Of a DNA stretch of 62,407 bases, positions 28,124 through 37,701 are shown in pieces. The stretch comes from Paraburkholderia fungorum (lineage in GTDB: Bacteria > Pseudomonadota > Gammaproteobacteria > Burkholderiales > Burkholderiaceae). Each line of letters opens with the position of its first letter. Positions within the stretch are counted from its first letter, which is position 1. The notes under the pieces were generated by a model. The model had not been told where the DNA came from. It made no database searches and was given only the letters and a program-made list of their open reading frames with translations. Both the position numbers and the translations under genes were made by a program. The stretch lies in NCBI RefSeq assembly GCF_003610895.1, contig NZ_MCAS01000040.1, forward strand, positions 1 to 62,407, read 5' to 3'.

Positions 28124-29781
28124 ACGAAGTCAAAGGCAACCGGCCCCTGCTCGAAATCGATCGTTTCTCTGTGCGTTTCGGCGACAAGATCGCGGTGCAT
28201 GAACTCAGCCTCTCGATCGCGCGAGGTGAGCGCGTCGCTCTCGTCGGCGAATCGGGTTCCGGCAAAAGCGTCACTGCGTTGTCGATCCTGCGCCTCGTCG
28301 ACCATGCCGATCTGAGCGGCCGCGTGCTGCTGGACGGCGAAGATCTGCTGCAAAAAACCGAGCAGCAGATGCGCGGCCTGCGCGGCGCCGACGTGGCCAT
28401 GGTGTTTCAGGAGCCCATGACGGCACTCAACCCGCTCTTCACGATCGGCAAGCAGATCGCGGAAAGTTTGCGCCTGCATGAGGGCTTGAGGCCGAATGCG
28501 GCACGCAAACGCGGTATCGAGTTGCTCAGGCGCACGGGTATCCCCGAGCCGGAGCGGCGCATCGACAGTTTTCCGCATCAACTGTCCGGCGGCCAGCGGC
28601 AGCGCGCGATGATCGCGATGGCGCTGGCGTGCCGGCCACGTCTGCTGCTTGCCGACGAGCCGACCACGGCGCTCGACGTCACCGTGCGTCAGCAGATCGT
28701 CGATCTGTTGATCGCGTTGCAGGAGCAGGAAGCCGCCGAGCGGGGCATGGCCGTGCTGCTGATCACGCATGACCTGAATCTGGTGAAACGCTTCGCGCAG
28801 CGCGTCGCGGTGATGGAGAAGGGCGTGCTGGTCGAAACCAATACGACCGAAGCCTTGTTCTCCAACCCACAACATCCTTACACCCAACGCCTGCTGGACA
28901 GCGAGCCGCAGCGTGCGGTGGCGCCGGTCGAGCCGGGCGCGCGGCGTTTGCTCGACGTAGAGGGACTCGCAGTCGACTACCGCACGTCCGCGAAGGGCTT
29001 GCGTTCCCTGTTCGGGCGCTCCACGTTTCGCGCGGTGCACGACGTCGACCTGTGCCTGCGGCGCGGCGAGACGCTCGGCATCGTTGGCGAGTCGGGATCG
29101 GGTAAATCGACGCTGGCGGCAACCGTGCTCGGCCTGCAGCAACCGGCGGCCGGTCACATCCACATCGACGGTTTGCCACTTGCCACCCTGAAAACCGCGC
29201 GTTCACGCCGGGCGTTGTACTCGCGCATGCAGGTCGTGTTTCAGGACCCGTTCGGCTCGTTGTCGCCGCGCATGACTGTCGAACAGATCGTCAGCGAAGG
29301 CCTGACCATGCATCAACCCGACATGGACGCCCGGGCGCGGCGCGCGCGCGTGGGCAGCCTGCTGGAAGAAGTGGGCATGCCCGCGGACGCGATGCTGCGC
29401 TATCCACACGAGTTTTCCGGCGGTCAGCGCCAGCGTATCGCGATTGCCCGCGCGTTGGCGGTCGAGCCGGAATTGCTGGTGCTCGACGAGCCGACCAGCG
29501 CCCTCGATGTATCCATCCAGAAACAGGTGCTGAATCTGCTGACAAATCTGCAGAAAAAGTACAAGCTTAGCTATTTGTTCATTACGCACGATCTGGCGGT
29601 GATGCGGGCCATGGCGCATCGCGTGATCGTGATGAAGTCAGGACGCATCGTGGAAGCGGGCGACACACTCGATGTGTTGCACGCGCCCTCGCATCCTTAT
29701 ACCCAGTCGTTGCTCGCGTCGTCGCTGATCGTGTCGCCGGCGGGTGTGGCGCAGACTCCTACGGGAACCGTTAATGATTGA
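28120..29781 (+). CDS. yejF: YejF-like fused double ATPase of peptide importer
   Basis: This 553-residue protein contains two ABC ATPase domains in one chain, the oligopeptide type. Walker A motifs are GESGSGKS in each half (near 43 and 325). The ABC signatures are LSGGQRQRA and FSGGQRQRI, and the Walker B segments end in LADEPTTALD and LDEPTSALD. It energises import through the YejB/YejE pore. Its stop overlaps the next gene by 8 bases, so the protease genes are in the same transcript. Confidence 0.92.
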   Translation: MNEVKGNRPLLEIDRFSVRFGDKIAVHELSLSIARGERVALVGESGSGKSVTALSILRLVDHADLSGRVLLDGEDLLQKTEQQMRGLRGADVAMVFQEPMTALNPLFTIGKQIAESLRLHEGLRPNAARKRGIELLRRTGIPEPERRIDSFPHQLSGGQRQRAMIAMALACRPRLLLADEPTTALDVTVRQQIVDLLIALQEQEAAERGMAVLLITHDLNLVKRFAQRVAVMEKGVLVETNTTEALFSNPQHPYTQRLLDSEPQRAVAPVEPGARRLLDVEGLAVDYRTSAKGLRSLFGRSTFRAVHDVDLCLRRGETLGIVGESGSGKSTLAATVLGLQQPAAGHIHIDGLPLATLKTARSRRALYSRMQVVFQDPFGSLSPRMTVEQIVSEGLTMHQPDMDARARRARVGSLLEEVGMPADAMLRYPHEFSGGQRQRIAIARALAVEPELLVLDEPTSALDVSIQKQVLNLLTNLQKKYKLSYLFITHDLAVMRAMAHRVIVMKSGRIVEAGDTLDVLHAPSHPYTQSLLASSLIVSPAGVAQTPTGTVND

Positions 29782-31210
29782 CGAACGTTGGGCGCACGCC
29801 GCCCGATCGCTTACGAGCCGCGCGGCCTTCTGGTCGCTGCGCATTGTCGACGAACAGATCGACGATCACGAGATTCGCAACGACATCGCGCAACCCATGC
29901 GCACGGTGCGCGATCGTGGCGCGATGCTGATTGCCTGGGTGGGCGCGGGTGCCGGCTATGCGGCTACCGCGAACCTGAGTGCCGCCGGTCTGCAGCAGGC
30001 GCTGGATCTCGCCACGGCCCGCGCGGAAGCGAGCGCGGCCTTGTCGCTGATCGACCATCGCGAGGTGGCGCGTCCTGCCGTGAGTGGCCACTATGCGTCG
30101 CCGAATGTGCAGCATGCATTGCCGAGCCGCGCCGAATGGCTGGAGCGCCTCAGCGTGGAATGCGCGGGTGCAAATCTCGATGCGCGCATTGTCGAGCGCG
30201 TCGCGGCTGTACAGATCACGCATACCGATCAGCTCTACATGACCGGCGACGGCGTGCGGATCGATCAGCGGTTCCAGTTCGTGATGCCGCAATTGAGCGT
30301 CGCCGCCCACGCGGACGGCGATACGCAGGTGCGTACCCTCGGCGGCAACTACGGCACGCTGGGGCAGGGCGGCATGGAAGTGCTGGCGCGCTTCGGCTTC
30401 GACGGCTCGGGCGCACGTGTGGCCAACGAAGCGCTGCAACTGCTGGCGGCGCCGAATTGCCCGTCGGGCAAGCGCGATTTGCTGCTGATGCCCGATCAGA
30501 TGATGCTGCAGATTCACGAATCGATCGGTCATCCGCTTGAGCTCGATCGCATTCTCGGCGACGAGCGTAACTTCGCCGGCTGGAGCTTCGTCAAGAAGGA
30601 CATGTTCGGCTCGTACCGCTATGGTTCAGAACTGCTGAACGTGACCTTCGACCCCGATTTACGCGAGGAGGCCGCCGCTTACGCATTCGACGACGACGGC
30701 ACCGAAGCGCACAAGCAATACCTGATCCGCGACGGCGTGCTCGAACGTCCGCTTGGCGGCGCGCTTTCGCAGCAACGCGCGCAGTTGGCCGGCGTGGCGA
30801 ATTCGCGCGCGTCGAACTGGAACCGCCCGCCGATCGACCGGATGGCGAATCTGAACATCGAACCCGGTGAGCGTTCGCTGGAGCAGATGATCGGCAATAT
30901 CGAACATGGCATTCTGATGCGCACCAATACGTCCTGGTCGATCGACGACCATCGCAACAAATTCCAGTTCGGCTGCGAGTTCGGTCAGCTGATCGAAAAC
31001 GGCAAGCTTACCCAGGTCGTCAAACAGCCGAATTACCGCGGCATTTCGGCGAATTTCTGGCGCAGCCTGAGCGCGGTGGGCAACGCCGATACGCGCGAAG
31101 TGTACGGCACGTCCATGTGCGGCAAGGGCGAACCGGCGCAGATCATTCGCGTCGGCCACGCTTCGCCGGCCTGTGTGTTCAGCAACGTCGACGTGTTCGG
31201 AGGTGCATGA
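29774..31210 (+). CDS. TldD-like zinc metalloprotease subunit
   Basis: This 478-residue protein is of the TldD/PmbA family. It carries the TldD metal site H248-E-S-I-G-H253, matching HExxxH, and C449 in MCGKG, which supplies the third zinc ligand in TldD. TldD/TldE form a heterodimer that degrades unfolded peptides and finishes or destroys peptide antibiotics such as microcin B17. The first ATG in this frame that fits the family is 29774, inside the end of yejF. Direct coupling to a peptide importer suggests it acts on the imported peptide in the cytoplasm. Confidence 0.9.
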   Translation: MIDERWAHAARSLTSRAAFWSLRIVDEQIDDHEIRNDIAQPMRTVRDRGAMLIAWVGAGAGYAATANLSAAGLQQALDLATARAEASAALSLIDHREVARPAVSGHYASPNVQHALPSRAEWLERLSVECAGANLDARIVERVAAVQITHTDQLYMTGDGVRIDQRFQFVMPQLSVAAHADGDTQVRTLGGNYGTLGQGGMEVLARFGFDGSGARVANEALQLLAAPNCPSGKRDLLLMPDQMMLQIHESIGHPLELDRILGDERNFAGWSFVKKDMFGSYRYGSELLNVTFDPDLREEAAAYAFDDDGTEAHKQYLIRDGVLERPLGGALSQQRAQLAGVANSRASNWNRPPIDRMANLNIEPGERSLEQMIGNIEHGILMRTNTSWSIDDHRNKFQFGCEFGQLIENGKLTQVVKQPNYRGISANFWRSLSAVGNADTREVYGTSMCGKGEPAQIIRVGHASPACVFSNVDVFGGA

Positions 31211-32571
31211 TGAGCCAATTCATCTCCTCGCGCGTCGCCACGCCGATCGACTGGCAGCAGCATTTCACCTCGCTGGCCGATGCCATCGAGCGCTTGCAGC
31301 AAGGCTCGGAAATCACGCTGAGTTCTTTTGCCGGCGAGCAGTCCGACTTTATCCGCTTCAATGTGGGCCGCGTGCGGCAGATCGGCAGTGTGTCGCAAGG
31401 CAAGCTGACGCTGCGTTTGATTGACGGCGCACGGCAGGCCTATTCGACGCTGACCGTCTGCGGCGATCTGCAACAGGACCTGGACGATGTGAGCGCGGCG
31501 CTTGCCGCCTTGCGTGAGAGCCTGCGCGGCGCGGTGGACGATCCGCATCTGTTGATCGACACCTCGCAATGGCAGCGCGCCACGCAACGTTCGGGCAAGC
31601 TGCCGGAGCCGGGCAGCTTGCTGCGCACCGTTGCCGAATGCGCGCACGGGCTGGATTTCGTGGGTTTTTACGCGGGCGGCACGATCGTGCGCGGCTTCGC
31701 GTCCACGAGCGGCAGCCGCGGCTGGTATGAAGTCGATAACTTCAATTTCAGCTGGTCGCTCTACGACCCGAGCGGCCGCGCGATCAAAACGACTTACGCC
31801 GGCGACGACTGGAGCGACGCCGTTTTCGCCCGCAAGGTCGAGCAGGCCGCAGCGCGTCTGTCGGTGCTCGCGCTCACGCCGCGCACCCTGGCGCCGGGGC
31901 GTTATCGCTCGTATCTGGCGCCCGAGGCGCTGGCTGAACTGCTCGGCGTGACGGCATGGAGCGGTTTCTCCGCGCGCGCCCAGGCGAGTTCGCGAAGCGA
32001 GTTGTACAAGCTCCATGTGGGAGAAATCGTAGTCGACCCGCGCGTCACGATCAGCGAAGATCTGAATCTCGGCATTACGCCGGGCTTCAACGACGACGGC
32101 TATCTGCGCGAAAGCGTCCCGTTGATTCAGGCCGGCCGCAGCGCCGAACGCCTGACCAATGCACGCAGCGCGCGCGAATACGGATTGACGCCCAACGGCG
32201 CGCTGGCGAGCGAGTCGCCGGCGGCGCTCTCCATGCAAGCGGGTGACCTGCGGGAAGAAGACGTGCTGGCGGAACTCGGTACCGGTCTTTATATCGGCAA
32301 CCTCTGGTACGTGAATTTCTCCGACCGGATGAATTGCCGCCTGACCGGCATGACGCGCTTCGCGACCTTCTGGGTCGAGAACGGGCAGATCGTCGCGCCG
32401 CTTGAGGCCATGCGTTTCGACGATAGTCTGTACCGCCTTCTCGGCAGCGAACTCGAACAACTCGGCTCGCAAGCGCAATTGCTATTGAGCGACTCGACCT
32501 GGGGCGAGCGCGCCACGGGCGGCATGCAACTGCCCGGCATCCTCGCGAGGTCATTCGAATTGACGTTATGA
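31210..32571 (+). CDS. TldE/PmbA-like protease partner subunit
   Basis: This 453-residue member of the same family lacks HExxxH, as TldE does, so it would be the non-catalytic half that completes the peptide chamber. ATG 31210 is preferred because GGAGG lies 6 bases upstream; ATG 31207 is also in frame and overlaps the TldD stop. The pair is separate from the chromosomal tldD/pmbA genes that most proteobacteria carry, judging from its position and divergence from E. coli sequences. That point is inference. Confidence 0.85.
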   Translation: MSQFISSRVATPIDWQQHFTSLADAIERLQQGSEITLSSFAGEQSDFIRFNVGRVRQIGSVSQGKLTLRLIDGARQAYSTLTVCGDLQQDLDDVSAALAALRESLRGAVDDPHLLIDTSQWQRATQRSGKLPEPGSLLRTVAECAHGLDFVGFYAGGTIVRGFASTSGSRGWYEVDNFNFSWSLYDPSGRAIKTTYAGDDWSDAVFARKVEQAAARLSVLALTPRTLAPGRYRSYLAPEALAELLGVTAWSGFSARAQASSRSELYKLHVGEIVVDPRVTISEDLNLGITPGFNDDGYLRESVPLIQAGRSAERLTNARSAREYGLTPNGALASESPAALSMQAGDLREEDVLAELGTGLYIGNLWYVNFSDRMNCRLTGMTRFATFWVENGQIVAPLEAMRFDDSLYRLLGSELEQLGSQAQLLLSDSTWGERATGGMQLPGILARSFELTL

Positions 32572-32575
32572 GCCT

Positions 32576-33175
32576 ATGAATCAAGACATAAGAACAACAA
32601 CCTGTTCTGAGGGCTTACCCAGGGGTCTGACGCTGCGCGCATTGCGCGTTTCCGACGCGGAACAATTCCATGCCATGCAGCAGTTGGCGGGCGTGGTGAA
32701 CGGCAATCCTCACGTGCCGTTTCAGACGCTCGCCAGCACACGCGAATACCTCGAAAAACTCGCGCCTCCCGAGATCGCGATCGCGGCGATGGTAGGCGAC
32801 ACGCTGGTCGGCGAAGCGGAACTCACGCCTTTTAAGGGCCGCCGTGCGCATGCCGCATCGCTGGGCATTGGTGTGCACGACGCATGGCAGCGGCGCGGCA
32901 TCGGCACTGCGCTGATGAACGAACTGCTCGATCTGGCCGACAACTGGCTCGGTCTGCGCCGTCTCGAGTTGCACGTCTTCACCGACAACCATGCAGCGCT
33001 CGCGCTCTATCGCAAGTTTGGATTCGAGATCGAAGCGCATCAACGTGGCGCGGTGTTGCGCCGCGGCGTGCTGATCGACTGCTATTTCATGGCGCGGTTG
33101 CGTGAGGCGCCGCCGTTGGCGACGCCTTCCGCGGCCAGCCTCGAGCCAACAGCCGCCAACATCGCGGCGAAATAA
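32576..33175 (+). CDS. GNAT-family N-acetyltransferase 1
   Basis: This 199-residue GNAT has the acetyl-CoA pyrophosphate loop VHDAWQRRGIGTAL (motif A) followed by LRRLELHVFTDNHAALALYRKFGFE (motif B). It starts 4 bases after the protease gene. In microcin C producers a GNAT (MccE C-terminal domain) or RimL inactivates the processed toxin by acetylation. An N-acetyltransferase next to a Yej/Tld system may play a similar part, but the substrate is unknown. The C-terminal 20 residues are low-complexity Ala/Pro/Ser. Confidence 0.9.
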   Translation: MNQDIRTTTCSEGLPRGLTLRALRVSDAEQFHAMQQLAGVVNGNPHVPFQTLASTREYLEKLAPPEIAIAAMVGDTLVGEAELTPFKGRRAHAASLGIGVHDAWQRRGIGTALMNELLDLADNWLGLRRLELHVFTDNHAALALYRKFGFEIEAHQRGAVLRRGVLIDCYFMARLREAPPLATPSAASLEPTAANIAAK

Positions 33176-33179
33176 GATC

Positions 33180-33728
33180 ATGAAAGAAGAAACGGGGCAG
33201 CACGACACCGCGCTCGATAATCGTATTACGATTCGCGCGCTCGAATCGTCGGACATGGATGCGTTCGCCGATATCATGAGCTTGCCGGGCGTGCGGCGCG
33301 GCACGTTGTCGGTCGGCTACCGCGGCGCCGATCAGCTCAGGACGTGGTACGAGCGGCGCCTCAAAGACGGCGTCAACGTGTGTGCGACCATTGGCGGGCG
33401 CATGGTCGGCCACGCGGGGTTGGAGATTCACCGGCCCAGCCGCGCGCATTGCGCGCACTTAGGCCTCGCGGTGCATGACGGGTATCATGGGCGCGGTGTC
33501 GGTTCGGCGCTTCTGCAAGGGCTTACCGATTGCGCCGATGGGTCGCTCGGTTTGCGCCGTCTCGACCTCACGGTGTTTTCCGACAATGCGTCGGCGATTG
33601 CGCTGTATCGCAAGTTCGGCTTTGTCGAAGAAGGCCGCTCGCGTGGTTTTGCCATGCGCGACGGCATACTGGCCGACGTGCTGCATATGGCCCGCCTCGT
33701 TGACGCGCCGCGCCTCCAGTCAATCTGA
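33180..33728 (+). CDS. GNAT-family N-acetyltransferase 2
   Basis: This 182-residue GNAT is a paralogue of its upstream neighbour. Motif A is VHDGYHGRGVGSALL and motif B is LRRLDLTVFSDNASAIALYRKFGF. The two GNATs share the same domain order and many aligned residues, as after a tandem duplication. ATG 33180 is 4 bases after the previous stop, so the genes are cotranslated. It lies 12 bases before the RND pump gene. The substrate is unknown. Confidence 0.9.
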   Translation: MKEETGQHDTALDNRITIRALESSDMDAFADIMSLPGVRRGTLSVGYRGADQLRTWYERRLKDGVNVCATIGGRMVGHAGLEIHRPSRAHCAHLGLAVHDGYHGRGVGSALLQGLTDCADGSLGLRRLDLTVFSDNASAIALYRKFGFVEEGRSRGFAMRDGILADVLHMARLVDAPRLQSI

Positions 33729-33740
33729 ACGGACTATTGC

Positions 33741-36700
33741 GTGCCATTTTTTTTCATCGACCGCCCGGTCTTCGCATGGATTGTTGCGCTCGCCATTGTG
33801 GTTGCGGGCGCGCTTGCCATTCCGCAACTGCCGGTGGCGCAGTATCCGCGTCTTGCGCCCCCGCGGATCGTGATCAGCGCCACCTATCCGGGGGCCGCGA
33901 CTGAAGTGGTCGATGCCAACGTCGGCAGCATCATCGAGGAAAGTCTCGATGGCGCCGACAATATGCTGTACTACGAAACGACCAGCGATAACCTAGGCAA
34001 TCTCGAGATCGACGCGACCTTTGCGCCGGGCACGAACCCGGATCTCGCGCTGGTCGACATCCAGAACCGTCTCAAGCAGGTCGAGCCGCGCCTGCCGCAA
34101 CAGGTCGTGCAGCAGGGCATCAGCGTATTCAAGGCGGCCAATACGTTCCTGATGCTGGTCGCGTTGACCTCGACAGATGGCTCGCGCGATTCCGTGCAGC
34201 TGAGCGACTACCTGAGCCGTTACGTATTGCGCGAACTCAAGCGTGCACCGGGCGTGGGCGCGGCGGAGCTGTGGGACGCCGACGAAGCGCTGCGCATCTG
34301 GCTCGATCCGATGAAGCTGCGCGAATACGGGCTCGGCGCCGCGGAAGTGAACGCCGCGATCGCCGCGCAGAACGCCACGGTAACGGCCGGTACGCTGGGC
34401 GACGCACCGTTCGTTCCGGGGCAGCAATTGACGGCTTCGGTGAGCGTGAAGGGGCAACTGATTTCGCCCGCCGAATTCGGACAGATCGTGCTGAAGGCGT
34501 TGCCCGACGGTTCAGCCGTGCGTTTGCGCGACGTCGCGCGGGTCGAACTCGGGCGCGACAATTATTCGTACTACTCCCGGCTGAACGGCAAGGCCGCGGC
34601 GACCGTCGGTATTCAACTCGGGCCGCGCGGCAATGCGCTCGAAACGTCCAACGCGATCCGCGCGCGGCTGGCCGAACTATCGAAAACCTTGCCGCCTGGC
34701 GTCGCCGTCGAAATACCATTCGACAACGCGCATTTCGTGCAGATCGCGATTCGGGAAGTACTCGCCACGCTGGCAGAAGCGGTGGTGCTGGTGTTCTTCG
34801 TGATGTGGTTGTTCCTGCGCGATCTGCGCTACACGCTGGTGCCGACGGTCGTGATTCCGGTCACGCTGATGGGTGCGTTTCTCGCGATTTACGTCTGTGG
34901 GCTGTCGATCAACGTGTTTACGATGTTCGGCCTCGTACTCGCCATCGGCATTCTTGTCGACGATGCGATTGTGGTGGTGGAAAGCGTGCACCGCGTGATG
35001 GAAGAGGAAGGCCTGCCGCCGCGTGAAGCGACCCGCAAGGCGATGTCGCAGATCGGCGGCGCAATTGTCGGCGTGACTGCCGTGCTGACGGCGGTGTTCG
35101 TGCCGATGGCGTTTTTCCCAGGCGGCGTCGGCGGTATTTACCGGCAATTCGCGGTGGCGATGATCGCGTCGATGCTGGTGTCGTCGTTCATGGCGTTGTC
35201 GTTGACACCCGCGCTGTGTGCGAATCTGCTGAAAGCGCACAAGCATCCGGTGAGAGAACGAGATGCCCGCCGCGGCCCACTCGGTTTCGCGGCGCGCGCG
35301 GCGAGCCGTTTCACGTCGGGTTTCGATCGCGCCGCGAGCGGCTATCGTGGACTGACTGCGCGGATGTTGCGCCGCATCGGTCCGATGCTGGCCGTTTATG
35401 CCGTGCTGGTCTGCGTGTGCGGCGTGCTCTACTGGCAAATGCCCGGTGGCTTTCTGCCGAGCGAAGACCAGGGCCAGTTGCAGGTGATGGTGCAATTGCC
35501 GGCCGGTGCGACGCAGGCGCGTACGCTCGCCGTGGTCCAGCGAATGGAGAATATCCTGCACACGGAGCCCGCGATTGCGCACGTCACCAGTGTGATCGGC
35601 TGGAGTTTTACCGGCAGTGGCCAGAACGTGGCGATGGGCTTCGTCGAACTGAAAGACTGGGGCAAGCGCGACACGGACGCGATGGCCCTGCGCGACCGCC
35701 TCAACGACAAGTTCGACAAGATTCTCGACGGCGATGTGGAAGCGCAGTTGCCGCCTTCCGTGCCGGGGCTCGGGCATTCGGACGGCTTCGTGTTCCGGCT
35801 CGAAGATCGCGGCGGCGTCGGGCTGGATGCGCTAAAAGCCGCACGCGAGCAACTGTTCGCGCAGGCCAAGGCAAGCCCGGTGCTGGCCTCCGTGCATTCG
35901 GAAGATTTGCCGGATGCGCCGCGCGTCGAACTCGTTATCGACCGCGCGAAAGCCTACGCGCTGGGCGTATCGTTCGACCGTATCTCCGATGTGCTGGGCA
36001 GCACCTTCGGCTCGACGTATATCGACGATTTTCCTGCCGGTGGGCGGATGCGCCGCGTGATGATCGCCGCCGACGCCGCGACCCGGATGACAGAAGACGA
36101 TCTGATGGCGCTCTCCGTGCCGAACTCGACGGGGGGCATGGTGCCGCTGTCGGCGATCGCATCGCGCCATTGGTCCATCGGCCCGGTGATGCTGAGCCGC
36201 TACAACGGCTACCCCTCGCTCGACGTGAGCGGTCATGCGGCGCCTGGCTACAGTTCGGGCGCGGCGATGGCCGAGATGGAACGGCTCGCCGCTTCGCTGC
36301 CGCTGGGGGTTTCGTATGACTGGGTCGACGCGGCGCGTGAAGAAACCGCGGCGGCACGGCTGACCCCCTTGCTGATCGGCTTGTCGGTGCTGGCCGTTTT
36401 CATGGCGCTGGCGGCTTTGTACGAAAGCTGGACGATCCCGCTTGCGGTGCTGATGGTCGTGCCGCTCGGCGTGATTGGCGCCGTGGCGGCGGTGCTGCTG
36501 CGCGGCATGCCGAACGACGTGTATTTCAAGGTCGGCATGATTACCGTGATAGGCCTCGCGGCGAAAAACGCGATTCTGATCGTGCAGTTCGCCGGCGATC
36601 TATATCGCCGCGGTCTGCCGTTGACGCGCGCCGTGACCGAGGCGGCGGCCGCGCGCTTCCGGCCGATCGTGATGACCTCGGCGGCGTTTCTGCTCGGCGT

Positions 36701-36941
36701 CGTGCCCCTGGTGGTGTCGAGCGGGGCGGGTGCCGAGAGCCGCCGCTCGATCGGCACCGGCGTGTTCGGCGGGGTACTGGCGGCCACGCTGTTTGGCCTC
36801 CTGTTTGCGCCGGTTGCGTTTCATGCGGTCGCTTCGCTCACGTACAGCAGGCGGCGGCTCGCGGAACTGCGCCGCAAGCGTGACGAACGGCGCGCCCAGC
36901 GGGCAGCGAGCAAAAGCGGCCAGTTGACGAATGGCCGATGA
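33741..36941 (+). CDS. RND efflux pump, HAE1 type, without an adjacent adaptor
   Basis: This 1066-residue inner-membrane drug/proton antiporter resembles AcrB. The helix 4 proton-relay pair falls at D407/D408 (GILVDDAIVVVE) and the helix 10 lysine at K942 (GLAAKNAILIVQF), so the proton pathway is complete. The start is GTG 33741 with the family-like N-terminus PFFFIDRPVFAWIVA. It is the last gene of the peptide operon and has no membrane-fusion or outer-membrane gene beside it. It must borrow those from elsewhere. Likely role in context: exporting an acetylated or surplus peptide product. Confidence 0.9.
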   Translation: MPFFFIDRPVFAWIVALAIVVAGALAIPQLPVAQYPRLAPPRIVISATYPGAATEVVDANVGSIIEESLDGADNMLYYETTSDNLGNLEIDATFAPGTNPDLALVDIQNRLKQVEPRLPQQVVQQGISVFKAANTFLMLVALTSTDGSRDSVQLSDYLSRYVLRELKRAPGVGAAELWDADEALRIWLDPMKLREYGLGAAEVNAAIAAQNATVTAGTLGDAPFVPGQQLTASVSVKGQLISPAEFGQIVLKALPDGSAVRLRDVARVELGRDNYSYYSRLNGKAAATVGIQLGPRGNALETSNAIRARLAELSKTLPPGVAVEIPFDNAHFVQIAIREVLATLAEAVVLVFFVMWLFLRDLRYTLVPTVVIPVTLMGAFLAIYVCGLSINVFTMFGLVLAIGILVDDAIVVVESVHRVMEEEGLPPREATRKAMSQIGGAIVGVTAVLTAVFVPMAFFPGGVGGIYRQFAVAMIASMLVSSFMALSLTPALCANLLKAHKHPVRERDARRGPLGFAARAASRFTSGFDRAASGYRGLTARMLRRIGPMLAVYAVLVCVCGVLYWQMPGGFLPSEDQGQLQVMVQLPAGATQARTLAVVQRMENILHTEPAIAHVTSVIGWSFTGSGQNVAMGFVELKDWGKRDTDAMALRDRLNDKFDKILDGDVEAQLPPSVPGLGHSDGFVFRLEDRGGVGLDALKAAREQLFAQAKASPVLASVHSEDLPDAPRVELVIDRAKAYALGVSFDRISDVLGSTFGSTYIDDFPAGGRMRRVMIAADAATRMTEDDLMALSVPNSTGGMVPLSAIASRHWSIGPVMLSRYNGYPSLDVSGHAAPGYSSGAAMAEMERLAASLPLGVSYDWVDAAREETAAARLTPLLIGLSVLAVFMALAALYESWTIPLAVLMVVPLGVIGAVAAVLLRGMPNDVYFKVGMITVIGLAAKNAILIVQFAGDLYRRGLPLTRAVTEAAAARFRPIVMTSAAFLLGVVPLVVSSGAGAESRRSIGTGVFGGVLAATLFGLLFAPVAFHAVASLTYSRRRLAELRRKRDERRAQRAASKSGQLTNGR

Positions 36942-36998
36942 GGTGACGGCGGGCACGCAGCGCCTGCGCGCTGCCGCCGTCAGCGCCGAACGCGGCGT

Positions 36999-37349
36999 TC
37001 AGCCAGCCGGCTGATTCGCTGCTGCCGTGGGCGCTGCACCGCCCGGCATTTGTGTCGCGGTGGTGGACGCATGCGCGGCCGGCATGCAGTCGGCGCGATA
37101 TTCGGCTTGCAGCTTCTGCTCTGCCTGCTCCAGATCGCTCGGGTATTCGTCGTCGTCATCGCTCGGGCTGTAGCCGACTGCTTCCAGTTCACCGAGTTCG
37201 TTCATCAACTGCTTGTGCGTGACCTCGCTCTTGAGCTGCTTGAACGGGTAGTCGTTGCATTGCTGTTGTGTGAGACCCGGCGAGGCCATCGCTGAGGCGC
37301 TGCCGATCAGCAGAAGGGTGGTGACGAGTGTTCTGGTTGCGAGCTTCAT
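36999..37349 (-). CDS. Secreted DUF4148-like protein
   Basis: This 116-residue protein has a signal peptide (MKLATRTLVTTLLLIGSASAMA, about 1-22). Its central segment (ELGELEAVGYSPSDDDDEYP, then SDLEQAEQKL) resembles the DUF4148 family common in Burkholderiaceae, and a low-complexity Ala/Thr/Pro tail ends it. Two cysteines (in QQCNDY and RADCMP) could form a disulfide. ATG 37349 is chosen for GGATGG 7 bases upstream; ATGs at 37355 and 37388 also exist. The function of the family is unknown. It is convergent with the RND gene. Confidence 0.75.
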   Translation of the reverse strand: MKLATRTLVTTLLLIGSASAMASPGLTQQQCNDYPFKQLKSEVTHKQLMNELGELEAVGYSPSDDDDEYPSDLEQAEQKLQAEYRADCMPAAHASTTATQMPGGAAPTAAANQPAG

Positions 37350-37701
37350 TTTCATACCATCCACGATAAGGTTCGAGTCGGACCGCAAGGAAAACAGCGG
37401 GATGGCAGTAGGCTAGTTGAGGCAGCCTACCGAAGCGGCGTCGGGAAAATGAAATATGTTTTATCGTTCGGCCGCCCGTTTTGAGCGGCCCGGCGGCAAA
37501 CTTAAATTTTTCTTCATGAAGCGGATGTTCATCCGCTATGCGGGCGCGCGTAGCCTGCAGGCAGGCACTCAGGCAAAGCGGCGACACCCGTCGAATCGCA
37601 CGCCCGTACTCTGAACCCGCAAGCCGAATATGGCATCATGTCTTCCTACTGATAACCGGTTGCGCCCACCGCTTGCATCGGCAGAGCTGGTGGCGCATGC
37701 A
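37350..37701. other. Divergent intergenic region
   Basis: This 350-base region lies between the DUF4148-like gene and the two-component operon. It holds small stem-loops (GCCGC/GCGGC around 37480; AGCGGAT-GTTC-ATCCGCT around 37520-37537) and AT-rich stretches that should contain the two divergent promoters. No gene is seen. Confidence 0.5.
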
